Source: Neopusillimonas aromaticivorans
GTDB taxonomy: Bacteria; Pseudomonadota; Gammaproteobacteria; Burkholderiales; Burkholderiaceae_B
Assembly (NCBI RefSeq): GCF_030344915.1
Contig: NZ_CP128233.1
Coordinates: forward strand, 992,001-1,056,000
Direction of reading: 5' to 3'
Length of the DNA: 64,000 nt
A model generated the notes under the pieces. That model worked only from the letters and a program-made list of their open reading frames with translations, made no database searches and had not been told where the DNA came from. Positions 52,862 through 60,415 of this stretch are shown here, one piece after another; the stretch's first letter is position 1, and every line of letters begins with the position of its first letter. A program made the translations under genes and the position numbers.

Positions 52862-53021
52862 TAGGAGCGCATCAAGGCCCACATCGAGCTGCAGCGAGTC
52901 GTCGCGCCGGAAACATTTTTTGATCAGATGAAAAATCTTCTCTTAAGCCTTCTCATGCGTTTTAAAACGCTGTAGTGATATCTTTGAACAGTCATCATCA
53001 CAGACATAATCAACACAGTGC

Positions 53022-54032
53022 CTACGCCAATCGAACGCAGTTTCGACCTTGATTTTTGGCTTGATACAAAGCCGTGTCGGCCTGAGCTATCAACTCGGTA
53101 AGATTCGAAGGTCCGTGAGGCGTTTTCATGGCAATACCGATGCTTGCCGTTACCACTGAATGCGGCGAACGCTCATTGGGTAGAGCCAGTGCCTGAATCT
53201 CCGCACGCATACGCTCAGCCAGCCCAAGGGCGTCTTGCGTGGTAATAGCTGGAAGAATAATGCCAAACTCCTCACCGCCGTAACGTGCGGCCAAGTCACC
53301 TTCACGGCGCGCATACCTGCGCAATACAGCAGCAATACGCTGCAATGCCTTATCGCCCGCCAAGTGCCCGTGATCATCGTTGTAAACTTTGAAGTAATCC
53401 ACATCCAAAAGCATCAGAGCCATAGCTTGACCCGTTCGAGACACGCGTGCGAACTCCAGCTCGGCTGTTCTATCAAAGTGACGACGATTCGCGATACCGG
53501 TGAGCCCATCAGTCATCGACAACTCGGCCAATTGCCTGTTTGCTTGCGCGAGCGACTCAGTGCGCTCAATCACCTTCTGCTCAAGCTCCTCAGCATGATG
53601 ATGCTGCTGTTTGGCCATGCTTTCGAGAGCGGCCGTCAAACTGGCAAGCTCTTTCACCCCCGTACGAATAGGTGGCGCAGCAACCCACTGACCAGTCTTC
53701 AGCCCCCGTGCCCATTTGTCGAGCATGCGCAATGGCTGGGTCAACCAATAAGTAAAAAACAGGGCAAGCAATAATCCAATACCTACAACCACCGATCCCA
53801 GATAGATCGCATCACGTACGATGGACTGGGTTGAATCCAATGATCGATTGCGCGGCAAAGAAATGGCTATTTTAAAAACCGGCCCATCCGGCAAACGTAA
53901 GGAACCCCAGCTCAGCATAAAACGACCATCTTCATTTTGAATGGGCAACTTGGCGTTGGCCTGCAGGTGCGACCAGCGCGCCTCCTTGGTCACCCAGAAC
54001 ACGTGCTGGTTTCGTTCTGTGCCATCGTGTTC
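53022..54032 (-). CDS. Diguanylate cyclase (GGDEF), N-terminally truncated
   Basis: About 335 codons open. The remaining part of the periplasmic sensor domain (QHVFWVTKEARWSHLQANAK...) is followed by one transmembrane helix (GSVVVGIGLLLALFFTYWL), a HAMP linker, a coiled coil and a GGDEF domain with an active site RYGGEEFGIIL and substrate motifs SMTDGLTGIANRRHFD. It would make cyclic di-GMP. The first transmembrane helix and most of the sensor are missing: in-frame codons run up to 54033, where the WYL gene's stop codon begins. The gene was cut by whatever brought the WYL gene. Confidence 0.88.
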   Translation of the reverse strand, partial: EHDGTERNQHVFWVTKEARWSHLQANAKLPIQNEDGRFMLSWGSLRLPDGPVFKIAISLPRNRSLDSTQSIVRDAIYLGSVVVGIGLLLALFFTYWLTQPLRMLDKWARGLKTGQWVAAPPIRTGVKELASLTAALESMAKQQHHHAEELEQKVIERTESLAQANRQLAELSMTDGLTGIANRRHFDRTAELEFARVSRTGQAMALMLLDVDYFKVYNDDHGHLAGDKALQRIAAVLRRYARREGDLAARYGGEEFGIILPAITTQDALGLAERMRAEIQALALPNERSPHSVVTASIGIAMKTPHGPSNLTELIAQADTALYQAKNQGRNCVRLA

Positions 54033-54959
54033 TTATCCTTTGCGTAATGTCTTTGCTGCCGGGGCTTGATAGCCCGGCGCGAGCTTGGCGTTCTCGACGC
54101 CGTACAGCGCCAGCGGATCGCTTAAGGCCAGGCGGTACTGTTCTTCCTTGAGGCGGTGGTCAGGCGAGCAGTCCACGCTCCAGCGCAGCAGCATGTAGCC
54201 CGCGACGGCGGCGCGAACGCGCAGCTTGAGCGAGCCTTCCTTCATGCCGTAGTCCATCCGGATGATGTCTGGGCGGGCCAGGTGCGGATGGGGAACCAGC
54301 TCCAGCTCGACGATGCGCGTCCACTGGATGTCGTTGTCCGGGCGCTCGTTGGGCTGTGGCTCCTCGTCGAGCAGCGTCGGCGCTTCGATACGGGTGACGA
54401 CGAAGTCCCGGAACTCGCCGCTCTTCCTATCAAATGCCCGGATGTGCCAGCGCAGGCCGGTGTCCACCAGCGCGAAGGGAACGATGACGCGCTCGGACTC
54501 ACCGCTGCTCATCGAGTGGTAGCGGATAGCAACTGGCCGCTTGGCGTGGATCGCTCGGCAGACCGGGGCCAGCACATCCATCCTGGGGTTGCTCAGGGCG
54601 GTGGGCGACTCGCACGGCAGCAGCGGTTGCGTTGCGCCGTTCACACCATCGCCGAAGCCCAGAGCCAGGGCCGACAGCACGCGCTGCGATGCGTGATCGA
54701 ACAGCGACGAGAACGCCTGCCCGATACGGTAGATCTTGTTGCTACCGTCAAAGGTGATGTTCTGCGGCGCGATTTCCCGGTACAGCGCCAAGTCGCGTGT
54801 CGCGCCTGCCGGAGCCACGCCGAAGCGCTCAATCAGATCCGGGCGACCGATCTCACCGAAGAAGTAGAGCCGGAAGTCGATGTAGGCCAGCCGCTCGCGC
54901 TGGGCGTGGCTCAAGCTCTCGACGCGCTGGGGTTGAGTCGCCGAAGGCTCTTCATCCAC
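54033..54959 (-). CDS. WYL-domain transcriptional regulator (BrxR/CapW-like)
   Basis: 308 residues. The N-terminal winged helix is LSHAQRERLAYIDFRLYFFGEIGRPDLIERFGVAPAGATRDLALYRE. The WYL domain has VAIRYHSMSSGESERVIVPFALVDTGLRWHIRAFD, and a C-terminal WCX-like dimer region follows. This architecture is that of BrxR/CapW proteins, which repress BREX, CBASS and other phage-defence operons. No defence genes lie beside it here. Its stop abuts the truncated cyclase gene. Confidence 0.87.
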   Translation of the reverse strand: MDEEPSATQPQRVESLSHAQRERLAYIDFRLYFFGEIGRPDLIERFGVAPAGATRDLALYREIAPQNITFDGSNKIYRIGQAFSSLFDHASQRVLSALALGFGDGVNGATQPLLPCESPTALSNPRMDVLAPVCRAIHAKRPVAIRYHSMSSGESERVIVPFALVDTGLRWHIRAFDRKSGEFRDFVVTRIEAPTLLDEEPQPNERPDNDIQWTRIVELELVPHPHLARPDIIRMDYGMKEGSLKLRVRAAVAGYMLLRWSVDCSPDHRLKEEQYRLALSDPLALYGVENAKLAPGYQAPAAKTLRKG

Positions 54960-55281
54960 GACGGACGACCAAAAGGCTGTGATTGGTTTTATGTTTGTCC
55001 ATTGGTAGCCGGCTCACATCATCAAAATGATGACATTACGCGCGACTGCTTGTCGCTGAGCAAGCAATCGAAGTGGACAAATCGTCGACTCCACGCCCTC
55101 AAGACCAAAGCGTTACCATCTGGCTTGGCAAGCCTATCGGGAGGCACTGGCTGGCGACGCATCCGGGCGTGCGAACACGACCAGAGACAGGCTATCTGAC
55201 ACCATCACGGGCAATAGTTGCGACAAGATGACTCCAGTATGCGACAATATCCTCTCTTAGCTGACCTTCGAGGGGTTCGTC
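54960..55281. other. Gene-free region between the WYL gene and the ParD-like gene
   Basis: No convincing gene. ATCATCAAAATGATGA (55017-55032) is a palindrome 58 bases upstream of the WYL start and could be its operator. A 44-base segment at 55082-55125 recurs imperfectly at 55974-56016, on the other side of the ParDE-like pair. Confidence 0.5.
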
Positions 55282-55551
55282 ATGTCTGACCGCATCAACG
55301 CCCGTCTATCCCGACCCTTGGCCGAATTCGTGGATCGAATGGTCGGTGAAGCAGGCCTTTACGAAACGCCCAGCGAGTACGTTCGCGACCTGATCCGCCG
55401 CGACATGGAACGGCGCGATGGCCTGTTCGTGCAAGACGCTATCCTCACCGGTTACCGCGACTTGGCTGCGGGCCGCGCCTTTGTATCCAGCGGCAACTTC
55501 AAGGCAGACATGGCGGAGCTCGATCGCAAAGAAGCCAATGGCTGGCAATGA
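55282..55551 (+). CDS. ParD-like antitoxin (ribbon-helix-helix)
   Basis: 89 residues. The N-terminal ribbon-helix-helix INARLSRPLAEFVDRMV, then ETPSEYVRDLIRRDMERRD, is typical of ParD/CopG antitoxins. The C-terminal half is the flexible toxin-binding part. It overlaps the toxin gene by 14 bases, the usual translational coupling. It probably represses its own promoter. Confidence 0.9.
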   Translation: MSDRINARLSRPLAEFVDRMVGEAGLYETPSEYVRDLIRRDMERRDGLFVQDAILTGYRDLAAGRAFVSSGNFKADMAELDRKEANGWQ

Positions 55552-55906
55552 CGCACCAGTGCCCGCCACGTTCCTCCTGACCCGGAATGCGGCCCTGGAT
55601 TTGCGCCGCATCCACGCGCACTCGCGCCGCGAATGGGGTGAGGATGTTGCCGACCGCTACCTCACCGACCTTTACGCGGCCATGGGAAATACTGCGGCCA
55701 ACCCGGAAAAGGGACGCCTTCGGCAGTACCGCTCGACCCCGTTCCTGATGGTTCCTGCGCGGCAGCACTTCGTCATCTATGATCTCGTGCCACAAGGTAT
55801 CGCCGTGCTGACTGTCCAACATCAGGTGCGCGACATCGAAACCCTGATTGCCGAGCTGACCCCGACCTTCCATGCAGAAGTCGAACGTCTGAAGCGGAAA
55901 ACCTGA
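55538..55906 (+). CDS. ParE/RelE-superfamily toxin
   Basis: 122 residues from the ATG at 55538 (MAGNDAPVPATFLLTRNAALD). ParE-like fold features: DLRRIHAHSRREWGEDVADRYLTDL, GRLRQYRSTPFLMVPARQHFVIYDLV, and a C-terminal basic tail. ParE toxins poison gyrase, while RelE relatives cut mRNA; which applies here cannot be told. It forms a pair with the gene before it. Confidence 0.88.
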   Translation: MAGNDAPVPATFLLTRNAALDLRRIHAHSRREWGEDVADRYLTDLYAAMGNTAANPEKGRLRQYRSTPFLMVPARQHFVIYDLVPQGIAVLTVQHQVRDIETLIAELTPTFHAEVERLKRKT

Positions 55907-56068
55907 TCCTGACCAGTTACCGTCGGCTCGTTGCTGGAGACCGTAGCCGAAAGTCGGCACGGATTTCGCCAACTCATCGAATCCACGCCCTTACAGCCAA
56001 TCCCTTACCATCCGCTTCGAGAACCAACGCAGCTTCGGTTCCCTCCTCCACCACCAAGAGTTTCGTAC

Positions 56069-56099
56069 AAGAAGCCCATCTTTTCAGGTGGGCTTTTTG
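56069..56099 (+). terminator. Rho-independent terminator
   Basis: AAGCCCATC, loop TTTTCA, GGTGGGCTT and then TTTTGTTTTTT. It lies 160 bases after the toxin gene. It could stop transcription of the toxin-antitoxin operon, or of the nitroreductase coming from the other side. Confidence 0.8.
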
Positions 56100-56171
56100 T
56101 TTTTTAATTCCATTACGGCCCGGGGCAGAAACCCAGCTTCTTGACCTTGCCTTCGTGATACGGTGAACGGC

Positions 56172-56864
56172 TTAGGGTTTGAACGTCACCCATTCCGACA
56201 GCGGTGCTCTTTCAGTGCGCAAAGTATTCTCCGGGGCATCAGGGTCAGCGTACCCCAAGGCCATACCGCAGATAACGGTCTCGTTTTCTGGCAACTCCAG
56301 GTCCTCGCTGATGATACGGTGAAATTGAAGAAAGGCAGCTTGCGCACACGTATCCAGGCCTCGCGCTTTGGCAGCCAACATGATGTTTTGAAGAAACATC
56401 CCGTAGTCAATCCAGCTACCCTGCTCCAGGGTCGTGTCAATCGTGAAGATCAGACCCACGGGGGCATCAAAAAATTGAAAATTTCGGGCATGTTGCTTGT
56501 GCATCCGTTCTGCATCACCTTTCTGAATATCCAGAAGCTTATAAAGCTCAATGCCCACTTTACGTCTGCGCTCGATGAACGGAGACAACCACTTTTTAGG
56601 GTAATAAGCGAAGGTTTCGGTATGGGTAGCCGCCTCTTCAGGGTCATCAAACGTGGCAACCAATCGTTCACTCAGGCGTTGCTTGCTGCTTCCTGTCAGT
56701 ACCCAAACCTTCCAGGGCTGCATGTTCGTCCCGGACGGAGCCCGGGCGGCAATAGCCAGAATCTCTTCAATCAACTGCTTGGGTACCTCGGTAGAGAGAA
56801 AAGCACGACACGAGTAGCGGCTGTCGATGACAGCATCTACGATGGCTGGAATGTCTTTATTCAT
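56172..56864 (-). CDS. Nitroreductase-family FMN oxidoreductase
   Basis: 230 residues. The family FMN-binding start RYSCRAFLSTEVP, then AARAPSGTNMQPWKVWVL, WIDYGMFLQNIMLAAKARGLDTCAQAAF and the C-terminal GMALGYADPDAPENTLRTERAPL. This is the layout of NAD(P)H-dependent nitrobenzoate/nitroaromatic reductases. Cytosolic dimeric flavoprotein; the physiological substrate is unknown. Frame intact. Confidence 0.92.
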   Translation of the reverse strand: MNKDIPAIVDAVIDSRYSCRAFLSTEVPKQLIEEILAIAARAPSGTNMQPWKVWVLTGSSKQRLSERLVATFDDPEEAATHTETFAYYPKKWLSPFIERRRKVGIELYKLLDIQKGDAERMHKQHARNFQFFDAPVGLIFTIDTTLEQGSWIDYGMFLQNIMLAAKARGLDTCAQAAFLQFHRIISEDLELPENETVICGMALGYADPDAPENTLRTERAPLSEWVTFKP

Positions 56865-57063
56865 GATGAAGGAAGGTAAAAGCCAGGATCAGGAAAAGGA
56901 GTTAAATCGAATGACCTTATACCAATACGCTGTTGAGCGCAAAGCCAATTACACTTCAAGAGTCTCAAAATAAACGCCAAAACAGATCCAGACCTTTACC
57001 TCACTTTGCGTGTGTAATCGAGGCAAAGCTTGATGCCATGTATTCGATCAAATACAATTGGCT

Positions 57064-57372
57064 ATGTACACGATAAAGTCTTTGCCGGAATTCGATGCAT
57101 GGTTTGACAGTCTGAAAGACCCGACTACCCGCGCCCGCCTCATTCGCAGGCTTGAGAAAGCGGAACGAGGTCTCTTGGGCGATGTGGAGCCCGTCGGCGA
57201 AGGGGTCAACGAAATGCGCGAATTCTTCGGCCCAGGCTGGCGTATGTACTACATCGAACAGGGTGATGTGCTGATCGTCATGCTTGGCGGTGGCAGTAAG
57301 GTCACACAAACCCGTGACATCAAGCGAGCCAAAAAATTAGCCCGCACCCTGAGATACGACGAGAAAACTTAA
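57064..57372 (+). CDS. HigB/RelE-type toxin (addiction module killer protein)
   Basis: 102 residues from the ATG at 57064; a TTG six bases upstream is also possible. RelE fold: FDAWFDSLKDPTTRARLIRRLEKAERG, LGDVEPVGEGVNEMREFFGPGWRMYYIEQGD, VLIVMLGGGSKVTQTRDIKRA. This is the killer-protein group whose partner is an XRE-type antidote. It likely cleaves mRNA on the ribosome. The antidote gene follows after 2 bases. Confidence 0.9.
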   Translation: MYTIKSLPEFDAWFDSLKDPTTRARLIRRLEKAERGLLGDVEPVGEGVNEMREFFGPGWRMYYIEQGDVLIVMLGGGSKVTQTRDIKRAKKLARTLRYDEKT

Positions 57373-57374
57373 TC

Positions 57375-57686
57375 ATGGACAAAAAGACAATCAAGGTCTC
57401 TGACCTCCCCAGCTTCGACCCCGCGCGCTACCTGCGCGACGATAAGGACATTGCGGCCTACCTGACCCAGATCATTGAGGAAGGCGACTCCGGGGAACTC
57501 GCCCATGCACTGGGGGTGGCCGCCCGTGCTCGGGGCATGACGCAAATTGCAGAGGCTGCCGGCATTGGCCGCGAATCGCTTTACAAGGCTCTACGGGCCG
57601 ATGCCAGTCCACGCTTCGACACGATTGCCAAAGTATGCAAGGCGCTGGGCGTGCGTATCGTTGTTCAAGCCAAACACCCCGCCTGA
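57375..57686 (+). CDS. HigA-like antidote protein (XRE helix-turn-helix)
   Basis: 103 residues. SFDPARYLRDDKDIAAYLTQIIEEGDSGELAHALGVAARARGM is the conserved N-terminal part of the antidote family. Helix-turn-helix in MTQIAEAAGIGRESLYKALRA, then DTIAKVCKALGVRIVVQ. It neutralises the preceding toxin and probably represses the operon. Its 3' end is repeated at 57852-57980. Confidence 0.9.
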   Translation: MDKKTIKVSDLPSFDPARYLRDDKDIAAYLTQIIEEGDSGELAHALGVAARARGMTQIAEAAGIGRESLYKALRADASPRFDTIAKVCKALGVRIVVQAKHPA

Positions 57687-57689
57687 GTT

Positions 57690-57798
57690 TTCCGCGACCA
57701 CGAATCGCTACCTTTTGCACGCCTTCAGGCAACCGGACATCTATCGGTAGCCGAACAGCCTGGGTACGATTGTTGATGAAAACAGTTCTAATAGCCAT
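57690..57798 (-). pseudogene. VapB-like antitoxin, N-terminal remnant
   Basis: From the ATG at 57798: MAIRTVFINNRTQAVRLPID, then VRLPEGVQKVAIRGRGKLR. This is the AbrB/SpoVT-type DNA-binding start of a VapB antitoxin. The rest is missing, and the frame runs into the antisense of the HigA-like gene. No VapC toxin follows. Confidence 0.7.
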
Positions 57799-57851
57799 AA
57801 TGCCCTTCTCAAAAGGTATATCGCTCTGGAATGATGGCCAAGGAGCGACCA

Positions 57852-57980
57852 GCCGGCATTGGCCGCGAATCGCTTTACAAGGCTCTACGGGCCGATGCCA
57901 GCCCACGCTTCGACATGATCGCCAAAGTATGCAAGGCGCTGGGCGTGCGTATCGATGTTCGGGCCGAGCACCCGGCCCGA
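57852..57980 (+). pseudogene. Partial duplicate of the HigA-like antidote 3' end
   Basis: Encodes GIGRESLYKALRADASPRFD, then MIAKVCKALGVRIDVRAEHPA, nearly the same as codons of the antidote at 57560-57686, with a few substitutions (DVR for VVQ). With the VapB remnant between the copies, this looks like several toxin-antitoxin loci having recombined here. Confidence 0.8.
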
Positions 57981-58069
57981 ATTCAGCGCACCGCAATTTG
58001 CTTGCCCCAACCTTATTACATAAGCTACCCCCATTCACCCGCCGCTTGTACCTCACCATTAACTGGTTG

Positions 58070-58805
58070 CCGACCCTCTTTGTCTCGAACAAGTCAATGG
58101 CGCCAAAAAGATCGCTGAGTTTGGCGTAACCATAGTTCCGCGAATCAAAAGATGCCTGGTTGCCAATACGACTCCCAACAACGCCAAGTGGCGCCCACCC
58201 CTCTTCATTTTCCGAAGAAGCTACGGCGTTGCGCAACAAATTCATCAGTTTTGTATCGCCCTTTAGCGTATTACCGGAACGCTTGATTTGCCCGACGAGA
58301 GACGCCGCTTTTTCATCAGTCGCCCCATTTTGAGCTGGCTGCTGCAGCTCGGACTGATCAACAATGTTCAAGGGATCCAGATACACAAATCTTGAGCAGG
58401 CATTTACGAATGATTCTGGCGTTTTTCGCTCACCAAAACCAATGACCTGCTTGCCTTCAGCACGCACGCGCATAACCAGGGGGTAAAGTCACAATCAGAC
58501 GAGACGATACAAAACACATCAACTGGCTTGTTGAACAATACATCCATGGCATCAACGGCCATTGCCATGTCGGTAGCGTTTTTTCCTTTGATCAAGTCGA
58601 ACTGCTGAACTGGCTGAATTGCATGTTCATGCAACCCTTGGACCCACGCTTCCAGGTGTGGCTTTTTCCAATTACCGTAGGCCCTGCGGATTGAAACCGC
58701 CCCCAAGGAAGCCAGTTCTGCCAAAACACTTTCCAGCTTGCCATAAGGCGCATTGTCGGCATCAATAAACAGTGCGACATTGAGTTTCGAAGTCATATCA
58801 GCCAT
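58070..58805 (-). CDS. NYN-domain and LOTUS/OST-HTH protein (one-base frameshift, tail uncertain)
   Basis: About 245 residues. The N-terminal NYN (PIN-like) nuclease domain has acidic residues in VALFIDADNAPYGKLESVL, KGKNATDMAMAVDAMD and CIVSSDCDFTP. A C-terminal LOTUS/OST-HTH RNA-binding domain contains MNLLRNAVASSENEEGWAPLGVVGSRI and FDSRNYGYAKLSDLFGAI. A C run near 58482 is one base short (TTTACCCCCTGG; one more gives DFTPLVMRVRAEG). The original C-terminus was probably near VRYKRR (about 58060). The open frame continues into the toxin-antitoxin debris to 57472 without looking like protein. Confidence 0.82.
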
Positions 58806-58903
58806 AACGCATCTTCTCGCCAATTGAAAGTCTCAGGCTACTGCTGACGATAGCTACCACGCAGCCAGCGTCCCACAATTAGCTTTTGAACGACGCTGTC
58901 TTT

Positions 58904-59218
58904 TTATTGAATCGGCGAAAAACCCACGGGCTTGAGAATGCGCGAATTCTGAACATCAATCAAGTCGGTGACTTTGTCCAGAAAAGTCTGCCACTGCGGA
59001 TCAGCCATCATGGTTGAACGTGCCCGGTCACGCTCGTCCAGGCTGTCATAGCCCCAGAGTGCCACGACATGATTCAGCTCACCGATGTCACTGGTGAAGT
59101 AGCCCAGGAATTTACCCAGATACTTTTTCTGCAAAGGTAGGCCGTATGTTTCATACGTCGAGACAAACGTTAAAAGACAGCCTGGCTTGATACGGTAATC
59201 GCGTTCTTCTATAAACAT
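58904..59218 (-). CDS. NIPSNAP-family protein
   Basis: 104 residues with the dimeric alpha/beta-barrel pattern of the family: MFIEERDYRIKPGCLLTFV, LGKFLGYFTSDIGELNHVVALWGYDSLDERDRAR and a TMMADPQWQTFLDKV stretch. Biochemical role unknown. A stand-alone gene with its own ribosome site (GGGGG region before 59218). Confidence 0.88.
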   Translation of the reverse strand: MFIEERDYRIKPGCLLTFVSTYETYGLPLQKKYLGKFLGYFTSDIGELNHVVALWGYDSLDERDRARSTMMADPQWQTFLDKVTDLIDVQNSRILKPVGFSPIQ

Positions 59219-59289
59219 GGAGCCCCCTCATTTTTTAATCGGTGTTACGCGTGCTGAACGAGCGGCGCATTGATCGTCAGGTTCATAAA

Positions 59290-59826
59290 TCACCACATCA
59301 GGTCATCGGGGATCTTGTAGTCAGCATAGGGGTCGTCCTCGTCGGGACGGGCCTCTGGTTTTTTCACGCGAACGACAACTGACGGGTCGCGCTCGGCAAT
59401 TTTGTCGGCGACAACCTTGGGCACCAGCTCGGTGGCATCCCCCAGCCGGACAATAACCAGCTGCCCTGCAGCCAGTTGCGACCGCACCGCAGCAGACACA
59501 TGGATGCGCTCGATTTTTGTTCCAAACGTAAAGTTATAAGCGATATCGCCGCCGCCCCTGCCCTGGCGACTTTGTTGCACCATCTGCACGATCTGTGCCT
59601 GAATCGCCTTTGCCCTGGCTTGCGCATCGCGTTTTGCATTAAGCTCGCGCACGGCGTCGCGCTGCTTTTGCTGCGCCTCAAGCGCTGCCTGCCGCGCCTC
59701 GTCGACGAGTGGCTCACCCGTACGACGCGCAGCCTTCTTCTGCTGGCTTTTATCCTGGTGGACCTTCTTGGCCTTTTTCTGGTCAACCAGACCGGCTTTC
59801 AAAAACTGTTCTTGCAACGAAACCAT
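59290..59826 (-). CDS. DUF2058 protein (YaiL-like)
   Basis: 178 residues. The N-terminus is MVSLQEQFLKAGLVDQKKAKKVHQDK. A long charged coiled coil (residues 20-85, rich in Q, K and A) follows. Then comes the C-terminal domain YNFTFGTKIERIHVSAAVRSQL, LVIVRLGDATELVPKVVADKI. The family is described as nucleoprotein/polynucleotide-associated; function unknown. It probably shares an operon with yjdM, 15 bases upstream. Confidence 0.9.
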   Translation of the reverse strand: MVSLQEQFLKAGLVDQKKAKKVHQDKSQQKKAARRTGEPLVDEARQAALEAQQKQRDAVRELNAKRDAQARAKAIQAQIVQMVQQSRQGRGGGDIAYNFTFGTKIERIHVSAAVRSQLAAGQLVIVRLGDATELVPKVVADKIAERDPSVVVRVKKPEARPDEDDPYADYKIPDDLMW

Positions 59827-59841
59827 CTTGATACCCTGTGA

Positions 59842-60186
59842 TTACAGTGCTTTACGAACAAATTCGGACTTCAGCTGCATGGCGCCGAACCCGTCGATCT
59901 TGCAGTCGATGTCGTGATCACCGTCGATCAGACGAATGTTCTTGACCTTGGTGCCGACTTTAATCACACCGCCAGACCCCTTGAGTTTCAGGTCTTTAAC
60001 GACAGTTACCGTGTCGCCATCGGCCAGGACATTACCCGCTGCATCGCGATACACCTTGTCTTGCGAGGCCTCGGGTACGGCATCCTGTGCACTCCATTCG
60101 TGCGCGCACTCGGGGCATACATACACAATGCCATCTTCGTAGGTATAGACCGACTGGCATCGGGGGCAAGGGGGCAATTCACTCAT
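59842..60186 (-). CDS. yjdM: YjdM/PhnA-family zinc-ribbon protein
   Basis: 114 residues. The N-terminal zinc ribbon is CPRCQSVYTYEDGIVYVCPECAHEW, and the C-terminal domain has DAAGNVLADGDTVTVVKDLKLKGSGGVIKVGTKVKNIRL. Named PhnA in the past, although no phosphonate role is proven for this family. Complete, starting MSELPPCPRCQS with a GGAG-type site upstream. Confidence 0.93.
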   Translation of the reverse strand: MSELPPCPRCQSVYTYEDGIVYVCPECAHEWSAQDAVPEASQDKVYRDAAGNVLADGDTVTVVKDLKLKGSGGVIKVGTKVKNIRLIDGDHDIDCKIDGFGAMQLKSEFVRKAL

Positions 60187-60415
60187 GAGGGGTCTCCATT
60201 AAATCTGCAGCGACTGGCTAAATGACAAGACCCCATTGTATTCTCTGGCTGCGAAGACCAACGACCCCTGGGCGAGCCTCAGGCCGCCATGTCCATGGGC
60301 TTGCTGACACGAGACCCTGGAACCAGTCCTGCCTGCGCCAGGATCTGGCCCCACCAACACCACCGTTTCCCAAACGGGCAAAACCCGTAAACCACATAAA
60401 AACCGGAGCAAAAGA

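Noticed and set aside
55920..56070. tRNA or tmRNA 3' end suggested by the stretch ending CTCCTCCACCACCA
   Set aside because: No acceptor-stem partner, no T-arm and no tag reading frame could be found, so the CCACCA is taken as chance.
57472..58473. A single open frame of 333 codons on the minus strand
   Set aside because: Only the first part (58070-58473) is the LOTUS half of the NYN protein. The rest is the antisense of the HigA-like gene, its duplicate and the VapB remnant read in a chance-open frame.
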